Positions 16,905 to 25,750 of a stretch of DNA of 39,224 bases are shown one piece after another. The position numbers and the translations under genes are program-made. Each line of letters starts with the position of its first letter. Position 1 is the stretch's first letter. This DNA comes from Acidimicrobiia bacterium (GTDB taxonomy: Bacteria > Actinomycetota > Acidimicrobiia > IMCC26256 > JAGPDB01): positions 1-39,224 of the forward strand of contig JAGPDB010000018.1 of the NCBI GenBank assembly GCA_018057765.1, written 5' to 3'. The notes beneath the pieces were generated by a model. It was not told where the DNA came from. It made no database searches and worked only from the letters and a program-made list of their open reading frames with translations.

Positions 16905-18011
16905 TTAAAACTTAATTTTATGTAGTTTTGTAATACGATCACGCGTTGATGGATGTGTTGCAAAAAATCGCTCAAAATGTTTATGTTCAAAAGTTGTAAT
17001 ATTTTTAAAAAAGTCAACTAATGGCCGTATACTACCCATTGCGAGAACTGCCATTTTGTCAGCATAATACTCATGGGTTCTACGTATTGCATTTATTAGA
17101 ATAGTCAAACATAGTGGGAACCCTAAAGCGCATGCTGGTAGTATTACCGGCCATATACTTATGAACAATCCAGAAATCACATATGTGTACCATGACACTA
17201 ATGTGACACGCGAAATAATACTAGAAATAGACGAATGATCTTGATCAGGATTCGCAGGAACATTAAATGGTTCAAAAATCATATAAGCAGTCAATATAAT
17301 TGCGCCAATAAAGCCATAAGAAAAGTGATATTCAAGGCCATATGAAACTAGCATTGCCATAGACGAAGTAATTACAAATTGCTCGAATATTCCCGTGATA
17401 CTCGAATAACGAGTATTAAATCCCATAAGATGAGCTAACTCATGGCATAAAACAGCGACCACTTGCGACTGTGCCTTTTCGCGATCTTTTGGATCATCTA
17501 AAATATGTTGTAAGTTATTATCTACTACTACTACGGGGTGTCTTCCTGAATATAGTAACGATGCAGCACTTGGGCAACTACTGTCTATCCCTGTAAATTC
17601 ATCTAAAGGTATTACCAGCGCCATAGAGACACCTTGCTTTAAGCCAAGTAATCCTTCTGCTGTGTTAAGAGCTGATTTTATTTCTTTTGAGGGATGGGTA
17701 GAGGCTGGGATATAAGGTTGTACTTGCGTTCCTTTTAATTGTCGTGACATTTTATTTATGTATTGGTTTTCTTTAACTGCTAGACGTGCTCTAACAGCTC
17801 CTCTAATAAATCTCTGCGTTGAATATCGAGCGCATGAATAAGAAAGAATACTTGCAAGCAGAGAAACTAACGTTGTGCCAATCACACTTATAATATGAAG
17901 TTGTGTAATTTGAATTGTTATTAATACTATTGCTGCACTGATAGTTAATAGTGGTGCTAATCTAGATGTAAGACGTGAACGAAACAGAACACCTTTTATA
18001 CTGTTTCTCAA
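16905..18011 (-). CDS. M48-family zinc metalloprotease, membrane-bound (HtpX/Ste24-like)
   Basis: A 368-residue protein with the zinc motif HELAH (H190, E191, H194) and the downstream third-ligand motif EYYAD (E314-D318), the M48 pattern. Hydrophobic spans occur at about residues 20-58, 210-250 and 275-306, so it is an integral membrane protease. The start is TTG at 18011, chosen because AGGAG lies eight bases upstream and no better ATG exists nearby. Relatives degrade misfolded membrane proteins or process peptides; its substrate is unknown. It reads in the same direction as kgd but is separated by 224 bases. Confidence 0.82.
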   Translation of the reverse strand: MRNSIKGVLFRSRLTSRLAPLLTISAAIVLITIQITQLHIISVIGTTLVSLLASILSYSCARYSTQRFIRGAVRARLAVKENQYINKMSRQLKGTQVQPYIPASTHPSKEIKSALNTAEGLLGLKQGVSMALVIPLDEFTGIDSSCPSAASLLYSGRHPVVVVDNNLQHILDDPKDREKAQSQVVAVLCHELAHLMGFNTRYSSITGIFEQFVITSSMAMLVSYGLEYHFSYGFIGAIILTAYMIFEPFNVPANPDQDHSSISSIISRVTLVSWYTYVISGLFISIWPVILPACALGFPLCLTILINAIRRTHEYYADKMAVLAMGSIRPLVDFFKNITTFEHKHFERFFATHPSTRDRITKLHKIKF

Positions 18012-18235
18012 CTTTATTGCTCCTAATGATTCTCTTAGATATTATGATACAACAGTTTATATGTTATAGGAGAGACTTTTTGATAGGCTTTTAACTTATT
18101 TGTTTCCATGGCAGAGCTAGCAAGCGAAAGATAATTTATTATATATTTTAATATAGTAAGTCTCATTTGAACTTTTATACTTAATGGCTTACTTACAGGG
18201 CTAATCGCTGCAAACTGAGCCACAAGTATAATTAA
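18012..18235. other. Intergenic gap between kgd and the M48 protease gene
   Basis: This 224-base AT-rich stretch holds the M48 ribosome binding site at its left end. A 62-codon open frame on the minus strand starts at GTG, has no ribosome binding site and no recognisable domain, and is not called. No terminator or tRNA was recognised. Confidence 0.5.
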
Positions 18236-21200
18236 TCAATTCAACGCATCTTTTAATAATGTCTCTTGTTCAATTTCATGAACAGTTGCAGATCCAGTTG
18301 CAGGAGAAGCGCTTTCTTCACGAGCTACCAGTCTGAATCTTCGATCTGCTAATGCTTCTAGCTTTGGTAGCATATATGATGCAGCACCCATATTTTTAGG
18401 TTCTTCTTGAGCCCAAATTACTTCTTTTGAATTTGGATATAGATTCAAATTTATTGATATCAAATCAGAAGGGAATGGGAATAGCTCTTCGATTCTAATT
18501 ATTGCTATAGGAAGCTTTTCTGAATCACGACGCTCACGGAGTTCATGACCAAATTTACCTGAACAAAAAATAACTCTAGTCACTGTTGATTTATCAATTA
18601 AAGAATCATCTCCAAGTACTGGCATGAAACTGCCTTTTGTTAATGATTCGACGCTTGATTTTACAACCGGCATACGCAAATATTTTTTAGGTGTAAAAAT
18701 AACAAGTGGCTGAATTCTTTTTTCAGTCATTTGTCTTCTTAACACGTGAAAATATTGTGCTGCTGTAGTCGGGTAAACTACTCGCATATTATGATCGGCA
18801 CAAAGACTCAAGAATCTTTCAATACGAGCAGAAGAATGTTCGGGTCCTTGACCTTCATAACCATGTGGCAGAAGAAGTGTTATTGGAGAACGTTGTCCCC
18901 ACTTATCGTCAGCGACAGAAATGAATTGATCAATTATAGTTTGCGCACCATTTGCAAAATCTCCAAATTGGGCTTCCCAGAGAGTGAATGCATTTGGAGC
19001 ACAAACGCTATAGCCGTATTCAAAGCCTAATGCTGCAAATTCACTTAATACTGAATCATATATTTGTACAGGAGCCTGTTTTGGATCAAGATGTGCAAGA
19101 GGCATATAAGTATCTTCATTAACATTGTCGATTAAAACACTATGTCTCTGAGAAAAAGTTCCTCGGCGGGTATCTTGCCCAGCTAAACGAATTGGAATAC
19201 CCTCTAATAACAATGAACCAAATGCAAGCTGCTCAGCGGTAGCCCATTCGACGGATCCCGCTTCAAAATCAGTTTCATGTTTTTTGATAATCTTAACCAA
19301 CTTAGGATGTACTGTAAAAGTATCAGGCCATGAAGATAGATGATTAGAAATATTTTCCAATATAGTTTTTTCAACACCCGTGGGAATAAGATAAGCAGTT
19401 TCGCTCTTACGTCTTTCTGCTGGAAGTACTGGTTCTGCAGAGCCGCGTGTGTCTTCAAAAGCAACTTCTAGACGAGATTGGAAATCATTTAGCGATGCTT
19501 CAGCTTCTTCTACAGTTATATCTCCGCGATTGATTAGAGTTTCAGTGTATAGTTTTCTAATCGATCTTTTTTCGGCGATTAATGCATACATTATTGGCTG
19601 TGTGTAGGCTGGTTCGTCAGACTCATTATGGCCGTAGCGTCTATAGCAAATAACATCGACAACTACATCCTTAGAAAATGTTTGACGATATTCTAAAGCT
19701 AGTTTAATTACACGAAGACACGCTTCTGGGTCATCACCATTAACATGAAATATTGGAGCTTGAACCATTTTTGCAACGTCTGTTGCATAAGTTCCACTTC
19801 GACCAGAGACTGGAGATGTAGTAAATCCTAGCTGGTTATTAACCACTATATGTATAGTTCCACCTACGCTGTACCCATCAACATTGGAGAGATTAAAAGT
19901 TTCAGCAACCACACCTTGACCCGCAAATGCAGCATCACCATGTATGAGAATTGGCAGAACTGTTTTATGCTCTTTGTCACCTAAAGCATCTAATTTTGCT
20001 CTCACCATACCATCGACAACACCATCGACCGCTTCTAAATGCGAAGGATTAGATGCAAGTGTAATTTCTAGTGGCTTGCCATCTGGAGTTATATGAGTAC
20101 CAGTAGCACCTAAGTGGTATTTCACATCACCACTACCTAAAAAACTTCCAGAATCGAGTTGGCCATCGAACTCTTTGAATATCTGACCATAACTTTTGCC
20201 CATGGTGTTTGCCAAAACGTTAAGTCGGCCTCTGTGGCTCATTCCAATTACTGCTTCAGAAATAGAATTATCTACAGCTTTTGTCAATAATGTATCAAGT
20301 ATTGGGATTATTACTTCTGCGCCTTCCACTGAGAAACGTTTGTGTCCCATAAACTTAGTATGTAAGAAACGTTCGAAGGATTCTGCAGCATTTAGACGTT
20401 CTAATATTCTTTTCTTCTCTTCTAATGAAGTTTCATATTTTATGCCTTCAACGTTATCTTGAATCCATTTTTTATTTTCAGGATTTTGAATATGCATATA
20501 TTCAATACCTATAGTCCTCGAATAAGCATCACGTAATGTGCCTAAAATACTTTTCAGATCCATGCGCGATTTGCCATTAATGCCGCCTGTTGGGAATTCA
20601 CGATCTAAATCCCAAATCGATAGGCCATAATGTAAAATATCTAATTCTTCATAAGTAGATACAGGCAGTCTTCTTAGCGGATCTAAATCTGCAATCAGAT
20701 GTCCGCGAACACGGTATTGATTTATAAGTTGATACACGTTAAGTATCTTTTCGTACATCTCTATTGAAGATTCTTGTGGTCTAATATCTTTTTTCCATGA
20801 AGCTGCTTCATATGGAATTTGTAATGATTCAAATATCTCTTCATAAAAATTATGTTGGCCGGTTAACATTTCGTGAATTGTTTTTAGGAATTCACCAGAT
20901 AATGCTCCTTGAATAACACGGTGGTCATATGTTGACGTTAAGGTTAGGACCTTTGAGATACCTAGATTGGCAATTGTATCAGGATCAGCACCACCAAATT
21001 CTGCAGGATAATCAATAGAACCAGCACCTAAAATAAAACCTTGTCCAGGCATTAAACGTGGAACACTATGTACCGTGCCAATCATTCCTGGGTTTGTTAT
21101 CGTTGCAGTTGTCAAAGCAAAATCATCAGCAGTAAATTTATTAGACCTAACTTTACGAATTAGTATTTCGTAGGCTGCATAAAATTGTTGGAAAGTCATA

Positions 21201-21868
21201 TGGTTTGCATTACGGATATTTGGAACCATAAGAGTCCTTGACCCGTCTGGCTTTTGAATGTCTACAGCTAGACCAAGGTTCAAATTCTTATGGGTTATTA
21301 ATGTTGGTGTGTTTTTTTCGTCCACTCCATAACCAACATTCATGCCTGGAAATCTTTCTACAGCTCGAGCTATAGCAAAAGCTATAAGGTGGGTGAACGA
21401 AATTTTTCCACCACCATGTCTTGCTAATGAGTTATTAATAATCGTACGATTAACTTCCATTAGTTTTGCAGGTATAGAACGTACAGAAGTAGCAGTAGGT
21501 ACTTCTAATGATGCTTCCATATTTTCTACGATTTTTGCACCAACTCCTCTAATTGGTGAAGGAGTTGAGTTCTCCTCTACGGAAACCGGAGATGTTTTTT
21601 TAGACGGTGATGGTGCAACTATTTTTTGATCATTAATATGGGTATTATCAGTAGTTGTAAGGTCAGATCGAGAATCTCGGTTTGCTAAAGGTTTATAATC
21701 AGCGAAAAATTCAATCCAGCCCTCTCCAACAGAAGAAGGGTTCTGTAAATATTGTTGGTACATCTCTTCTACTAGACCAGAATTTGGTCCAAAAGCTTCA
21801 AAGTCTGAATTATGATAAGAAGCATTTGGGTTAGCTATTGAGGCTGAATTGTTTATTAGATCTGACAT
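18236..21868 (-). CDS. kgd: Multifunctional 2-oxoglutarate dehydrogenase E2/E1 (2-oxoglutarate decarboxylase)
   Basis: A 1210-residue fusion of the mycobacterial Kgd type. The N-terminal 50 residues carry the E1 start motif (FGPNSGLVEEMYQQYL). A polar linker follows (about 60-110). An E2-like acyltransferase domain (about 115-345) has YDHRVIQG (314-321), and no lipoyl domain is present. The rest is thiamine-diphosphate E1 with the GMSHRGRLNVLAN and GDAAFAGQGVVAET motifs. It converts 2-oxoglutarate to succinyl-CoA together with separate lipoyl-E2 and E3 proteins, or to succinate semialdehyde. In actinobacteria the FHA protein GarA/OdhI inhibits it; no such gene is in view. AGGA precedes the ATG by about nine bases. 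Confidence 0.96.
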   Translation of the reverse strand: MSDLINNSASIANPNASYHNSDFEAFGPNSGLVEEMYQQYLQNPSSVGEGWIEFFADYKPLANRDSRSDLTTTDNTHINDQKIVAPSPSKKTSPVSVEENSTPSPIRGVGAKIVENMEASLEVPTATSVRSIPAKLMEVNRTIINNSLARHGGGKISFTHLIAFAIARAVERFPGMNVGYGVDEKNTPTLITHKNLNLGLAVDIQKPDGSRTLMVPNIRNANHMTFQQFYAAYEILIRKVRSNKFTADDFALTTATITNPGMIGTVHSVPRLMPGQGFILGAGSIDYPAEFGGADPDTIANLGISKVLTLTSTYDHRVIQGALSGEFLKTIHEMLTGQHNFYEEIFESLQIPYEAASWKKDIRPQESSIEMYEKILNVYQLINQYRVRGHLIADLDPLRRLPVSTYEELDILHYGLSIWDLDREFPTGGINGKSRMDLKSILGTLRDAYSRTIGIEYMHIQNPENKKWIQDNVEGIKYETSLEEKKRILERLNAAESFERFLHTKFMGHKRFSVEGAEVIIPILDTLLTKAVDNSISEAVIGMSHRGRLNVLANTMGKSYGQIFKEFDGQLDSGSFLGSGDVKYHLGATGTHITPDGKPLEITLASNPSHLEAVDGVVDGMVRAKLDALGDKEHKTVLPILIHGDAAFAGQGVVAETFNLSNVDGYSVGGTIHIVVNNQLGFTTSPVSGRSGTYATDVAKMVQAPIFHVNGDDPEACLRVIKLALEYRQTFSKDVVVDVICYRRYGHNESDEPAYTQPIMYALIAEKRSIRKLYTETLINRGDITVEEAEASLNDFQSRLEVAFEDTRGSAEPVLPAERRKSETAYLIPTGVEKTILENISNHLSSWPDTFTVHPKLVKIIKKHETDFEAGSVEWATAEQLAFGSLLLEGIPIRLAGQDTRRGTFSQRHSVLIDNVNEDTYMPLAHLDPKQAPVQIYDSVLSEFAALGFEYGYSVCAPNAFTLWEAQFGDFANGAQTIIDQFISVADDKWGQRSPITLLLPHGYEGQGPEHSSARIERFLSLCADHNMRVVYPTTAAQYFHVLRRQMTEKRIQPLVIFTPKKYLRMPVVKSSVESLTKGSFMPVLGDDSLIDKSTVTRVIFCSGKFGHELRERRDSEKLPIAIIRIEELFPFPSDLISINLNLYPNSKEVIWAQEEPKNMGAASYMLPKLEALADRRFRLVAREESASPATGSATVHEIEQETLLKDALN

Positions 21869-21900
21869 ATGTATTTATCCTGGTTAAAGCTTTGATTGTT

Positions 21901-21930
21901 AATAGCACAATATCGCTATATTGCGCTATT
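21901..21930 (-). promoter_or_regulatory. Long hairpin/palindrome in the kgd leader
   Basis: Arms AATAGCACAATAT (21901-21913) and ATATTGCGCTATT (21918-21930) flank four bases. Twelve of 13 pairs are Watson-Crick; the exception is A-C on the + strand, a G-U pair in kgd mRNA. It starts 32 bases upstream of the kgd ATG. No T-run follows on either strand, so it is more likely an operator or leader hairpin than a terminator for the upstream permease gene. The minus-strand hexamers TTAAGA and GATATT, 17 bases apart, would place a promoter on top of it, though both are weak. Confidence 0.55.
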
Positions 21931-21982
21931 ATCTTAACGCTTAGCCAGTATCGACCCCGAAACCAAGCCAGTTAAGATTGAT

Positions 21983-22789
21983 TTAGATTTTTCTATATTT
22001 CCATACTGATAGTGGAATAAATATAATTAAAAATATAGCAGTCCACATAAGGGCTTTCCAGGCGCTATCCCAGACTGGACCACCCTGTGTCAACGATCTC
22101 ATAGTGGTTGCTAAAACTCCCACAGGTTGATATGCAGCAAAGCCTTGCAACCAAGAAGGAAAGTTTGCAACAGGTTGGAAAATTGTACTTGCAAAGATAA
22201 AAGGAAATAATGGAATAAAACTTGCTATCTGTGCCGTTTCTGGATCCTTCGAAATTATACCTATGTATGCTTGCATCCATGAGAATGCAAATGTGAAAAG
22301 CAACATTAGTCCGTAAGCTCCAAATATAGGAAAGAATCCATTATGGAATCTAAAGCCCATAATAAAACCTGCAATAGTTAATATTCCTAGAGTTGCGATA
22401 TTACGAATTGCATCTGCCAATGTTCGACCAGCTAGTACTGAGACTCTGGCAATTGGAAGTGATTTAAACCGATCTATCATCCCGCTTGCTAAATCTGTTG
22501 AAAGAGCAATTGCTGTTGTGCCACCAAAAAGTGAAGCTTGAACAAATATACCTGGTAATAAAAAATCGACATATGCACCTGTTGATTTTAAAGGACCTCC
22601 AAAAACATATCGAAATAATACAAAAAACATAATCGGTTGTATGCTAGAAAAAATTAATAAACGAGGAGTACGTATTACTCGTCTTAAATTCCTTTTCATA
22701 AGAATACGAGTATCATGAATAGCGCCCAAGATCGACAGTTTTTCTGGCGTGCTGGTTCTTATTACTGGAGTTGCATCAATTGTATTCAT
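21983..22789 (-). CDS. ABC-2 type transporter permease, DrrB-like
   Basis: About 268 residues from the ATG at 22789, which has AAGGA seven bases upstream. Another in-frame ATG at 22810, two bases after the ATPase stop, is possible. The protein has about six hydrophobic spans. The segment DLASGMIDRFKSLPIARVSVLAGRT is characteristic of the DrrB/daunorubicin resistance permease family and is given here only in part: DLASGMIDRFKSLP. With the ATPase gene just upstream it forms an exporter of hydrophobic compounds or lipids. A MarR-type regulator gene heads the operon. The exported compound is unknown. Confidence 0.88.
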   Translation of the reverse strand: MNTIDATPVIRTSTPEKLSILGAIHDTRILMKRNLRRVIRTPRLLIFSSIQPIMFFVLFRYVFGGPLKSTGAYVDFLLPGIFVQASLFGGTTAIALSTDLASGMIDRFKSLPIARVSVLAGRTLADAIRNIATLGILTIAGFIMGFRFHNGFFPIFGAYGLMLLFTFAFSWMQAYIGIISKDPETAQIASFIPLFPFIFASTIFQPVANFPSWLQGFAAYQPVGVLATTMRSLTQGGPVWDSAWKALMWTAIFLIIFIPLSVWKYRKI

Positions 22790-22812
22790 GTCTATTTCCT
22801 TTTCGATCATGA

Positions 22813-23802
22813 TTATCTTTTTATCTCAATAGTTTCAGCTTCTTCTGGAGTATGTCCAGTTAAGTTTAGGAATACGTCATCTAGAGATGGTCTGCGCAAA
22901 CCAATATCATGCAATTTGATTTTTGTACCATCCATTACTCTAAGAACATTCATCAATGTAGTTACGCCTTCTGGGGCAGGGATAGAAATACGACCTCGTG
23001 TTTTGTCTTTGATCGGCTCAGTTTTAGTAAGCTCTTTTAAAACATCTAAAGCTGTTTCAAAGTCATCGTTTTCAACTGTTAGTTCAACTACGTCTCCACC
23101 AACTTTATCTTTAAGCTCATCAGATGTACCAGTAGCAATCATCTTTCCTTTATCGATTACCATAATTTTGTGTGCTAGTCGGTCTGCTTCTTCGAGATAT
23201 TGAGTAGTCAAAAGTACTGTAACTCCCTGAGTTACTAATCGCTCAATTGCTTCCCACACTTCAATTCTTGTTCTTGGATCTAACCCAGTGGTTGGTTCAT
23301 CAAGAATAACAATAGGAGGGTTTACAATTAAGCTTGCAGCTAGATCTAAACGTCGCCTCATTCCGCCAGAAAAGGTTTTAACTCTTCGCGTTTTTGCATC
23401 AGCTAACGAAAATTGTTCAAGTAGTGCATCTGCTCTCCTGGCAGCTTCTTTATACGAAAGATGATATAGCTCACCGACCATAATGAGATTTTCGCGTCCT
23501 GTTAGTAAATCGTCTACTGACACAAACTGTCCAGTCATTCCAATGACCGATCTTACTTTCCCTGGTTCTTTTTTCACATCAAATCCTGCAATAGTTGCAG
23601 TTCCAGAAGATGCATGTAATAGTGTTGCTAATATACGAACGAGTGTTGTTTTGCCTGAACCATTTGGTCCTAGTAACGCGAGCACTTTGCCTTTTTCTGC
23701 TTGAAGATTCACGCGGGATAAAGCTTGTGTCTTGCCGTAATAAAAATCAACGTCTTTAACATCAATTACATATTCGATTTCTTTATTTTTATCTGTAGTC
23801 AT
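22813..23802 (-). CDS. ABC transporter ATP-binding protein, DrrA-like
   Basis: A 329-residue ATPase. Walker A is GPNGSGKTT (45-53), the ABC signature FSGGMRRRLDLA, and Walker B IVILDEPTTGLD. The C-terminal extension past residue 220 ends with the DrrA-type sequence LRRPSLDDVFLNLTGH. It pairs with the DrrB-like permease immediately downstream and is seven bases after the marR-like gene, so all three are one transcript. The order marR-drrA-drrB fits a drug- or metabolite-inducible exporter. Confidence 0.92.
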   Translation of the reverse strand: MTTDKNKEIEYVIDVKDVDFYYGKTQALSRVNLQAEKGKVLALLGPNGSGKTTLVRILATLLHASSGTATIAGFDVKKEPGKVRSVIGMTGQFVSVDDLLTGRENLIMVGELYHLSYKEAARRADALLEQFSLADAKTRRVKTFSGGMRRRLDLAASLIVNPPIVILDEPTTGLDPRTRIEVWEAIERLVTQGVTVLLTTQYLEEADRLAHKIMVIDKGKMIATGTSDELKDKVGGDVVELTVENDDFETALDVLKELTKTEPIKDKTRGRISIPAPEGVTTLMNVLRVMDGTKIKLHDIGLRRPSLDDVFLNLTGHTPEEAETIEIKR

Positions 23803-23809
23803 ATATTGC

Positions 23810-24292
23810 TCATTCGATTTTCATGTGGTTATATTGAACAACACACTCTAATAATTTTCTAAACGTTTCAATTTCCTTTTTATTAAGAGGGGTTAAAATC
23901 TCTTTTGCTACTTCATCACTTATTACTGTTATCTTATTTTTAGCTATTTCGCCTTTTCTAGTTAGACTTAAAATATGTTTTCTACGATCATTTTTATCAC
24001 GAGTTCTTATTACAAAACCAGCATTTTCTAATTGGTCAATTAGGGCAACAGTTTCACTTGGGTCTATTCCTAGAATAATGCTTATTTCTTTTTGGGAAGC
24101 ATTGCTTGTGTATCCAAGTACCTTTAAGACTCCAACGCACGCTAGACGAAAGTCTTTTGGGAACCATTTCTCGTTTGAAATCTGCTCTTTCATCTCGCTG
24201 CGAAATACCATTGCCATTTTCTGAAAAGCACTAGCTATGGGCATTGCATCATTTGGATAATGTTCTTGGTCCTCAGTTTTTTCGATGTTCAT
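23810..24292 (-). CDS. MarR-family transcriptional regulator
   Basis: About 160 residues from the ATG at 24292; a TTG six codons upstream (24310) extends the frame but overlaps the promoter. The winged-helix core is seen around SQKEISIILGIDPSETVALI (recognition helix region) and the wing motif RDKNDRRKHILSLT, the DxRxR pattern of MarR proteins. It heads the exporter operon and probably represses it, released by a small phenolic or toxic compound as in MarR relatives. An inverted repeat overlapping its -35 element is the likely operator. Confidence 0.9.
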   Translation of the reverse strand: MNIEKTEDQEHYPNDAMPIASAFQKMAMVFRSEMKEQISNEKWFPKDFRLACVGVLKVLGYTSNASQKEISIILGIDPSETVALIDQLENAGFVIRTRDKNDRRKHILSLTRKGEIAKNKITVISDEVAKEILTPLNKKEIETFRKLLECVVQYNHMKIE

Positions 24293-24298
24293 ACTTCT

Positions 24299-24326
24299 AG
24301 GGTAACACAATAGTTGGTAATGTCAA
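24299..24326 (-). promoter_or_regulatory. Leaderless marR promoter
   Basis: On the minus strand a perfect TTGACA (24321-24326) is followed after 16 bases by TACCCT (24299-24304), exactly six bases before the ATG at 24292. TACCCT fits the TANNNT -10 of leaderless actinobacterial genes. Confidence 0.55.
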
Positions 24327-24349
24327 TCATTTAATATATTGATGATTGA
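24323..24349. promoter_or_regulatory. Candidate MarR operator
   Basis: TCAATCAT (24323-24330) and ATGATTGA (24342-24349) form a perfect 8-bp inverted repeat with an 11-base spacer. It overlaps the -35 hexamer of the marR promoter, so binding would block transcription of the regulator and exporter genes. Spacing of the arms, about two helical turns end to end, suits a MarR dimer. Confidence 0.6.
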
Positions 24350-24412
24350 TATTAATAACTATATATTAGAATTTGTTCATGTTAACTGTAAATAAATTAG
24401 CTTAAAATGTGG

Positions 24413-25750
24413 TTATCTTCGGACAGTAAGTAATTCACTAATAGCAAAAGCCAAATCTAAACCTTGACGTGCATTAAGTCGAGGGTCACAACTTGTTTCG
24501 TATTTCGATTCAATCTCGTCAATCTCGTCAACTCCTCCAATACATTCAGTGACATCATCACCTGTAAGTTCTAAATGTACACCACCTGGCCAAACATTTG
24601 CGGCGGAACAGCTTTCAAAGAAACCTTTTATTTCCTTCATAACATCGTTAAATGCTCTAGTTTTATATCCACTTGAATGTGTGAATGTATTACCATGCAT
24701 TGGATCACTCATCCATGTAACATTTTTACCTGATTGTGAAACTTTTTGCATAAGAGGTGTAGCCATATCTACTATTGCATCAGCTCCAGCTCTTAATATA
24801 AGAACAATTTTTCCTTCTTCATTATTAGGATTAATCTTCTCTATCAACTTTAAAGCGTCATCGCCAGTCGCGCTAGGTCCAAGTTTTATACCAACGGGAT
24901 TATTGATACCTCGCATATATTCAACATGTGCACCATCTATGTCTCTTGTTCTTTCGCCAACCCAAACAAAGTGAGCTGAGCAATCGTAATAGTCTCCAGT
25001 GGTCGAATCTACTCTTGTCAATGCTTCTTCATAGGGAAGTACTAAAGCTTCGTGTGAAGTATAGAATTCAACCTGATGGAGTTGATGTTCTCTCTCTAAG
25101 TCAATTCCACATGCGTTCATGAAAGCAAGTGCACGTGTTATTTCGTCTGCAATGATATTATAACGATGGCCTTCTGCAGTTGAAGCTACGAATTCTTTGT
25201 TCCAAGCATTTACTCTTGCTAAATCTGCGAATCCACCTTTGGTAAAGGCTCGCAATAAATTCAATGTTGACGCACTCTGGTTATATCCTCGAAGTAGTCG
25301 TGAAGCATCGTGTACTCGGGCTTGTTCTGTGAATTCAATATCATTAATAATGTCACCGCGATAGCTTGGCAAAGATTTACCTTCACGAGTCTCTTCATTT
25401 GCAGAACGTGGCTTTGCAAATTGTCCAGCTATACGGCCGATTTTTACACAAGGAACACCACTTGAATAAGTCAGAACAACTGCCATTTGTAAAATAATTC
25501 TAAGTTTTTCTCTAATCGAAGGAGCATTAAATGCATCGAAGCTCTCTGCGCAATCACCAGCTTGTAATACAAAACCTTTTCCTTTTTCAACATCAGAGAG
25601 CGATTTACGCAAACTTCGAATTTCTCCAGCGAAAACTAAAGGTGGAACACTACTTAATTCTTTTAATGCTTTTTCAAGTTCTTTCTTCTCAAATTCTGGC
25701 TGTTGTTTAGCAATAAAATTTTTCCAAGAGTCAGGTGACCAATTCGACAT
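24413..25750 (-). CDS. aroG: 3-deoxy-7-phosphoheptulonate synthase, class II (DAHP synthase)
   Basis: A 445-residue class II (plant/actinobacterial) DAHP synthase, the entry enzyme of the shikimate pathway joining PEP and erythrose 4-phosphate. The metal cysteine is C67 in VLQAGDCAESF. KIGRIAGQFAKPRS is the PEP-binding segment. Further family motifs include WMSDPMHGNT and GGVHLELTGDDVTECIGG near the C-terminus. It starts one base inside the bpa stop (TAATG), so its translation is coupled to the proteasome-activator gene. No leader attenuator was recognised. Confidence 0.95.
   Translation of the reverse strand: MSNWSPDSWKNFIAKQQPEFEKKELEKALKELSSVPPLVFAGEIRSLRKSLSDVEKGKGFVLQAGDCAESFDAFNAPSIREKLRIILQMAVVLTYSSGVPCVKIGRIAGQFAKPRSANEETREGKSLPSYRGDIINDIEFTEQARVHDASRLLRGYNQSASTLNLLRAFTKGGFADLARVNAWNKEFVASTAEGHRYNIIADEITRALAFMNACGIDLEREHQLHQVEFYTSHEALVLPYEEALTRVDSTTGDYYDCSAHFVWVGERTRDIDGAHVEYMRGINNPVGIKLGPSATGDDALKLIEKINPNNEEGKIVLILRAGADAIVDMATPLMQKVSQSGKNVTWMSDPMHGNTFTHSSGYKTRAFNDVMKEIKGFFESCSAANVWPGGVHLELTGDDVTECIGGVDEIDEIESKYETSCDPRLNARQGLDLAFAISELLTVRR

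Noticed and set aside
18035-18223. A 62-codon minus-strand open frame between kgd and the M48 gene
   Set aside because: GTG start, no ribosome binding site, no domain or membrane pattern; the codons look like noncoding AT-rich sequence.
21530-21600. Further palindromic element in the kgd linker (CAACTCC/GGAGTTG and TCTCC/GGAGA pairs)
   Set aside because: Arms are short (5-7 bp) and the loop does not share the core of the rho/DUF1385 elements; proline-serine-rich linker codons explain it.
22715-23203. A 162-codon + strand open frame across the drrA-drrB-like junction
   Set aside because: It lies antisense to two clear ABC transporter genes and its product is serine-rich with no recognisable fold.
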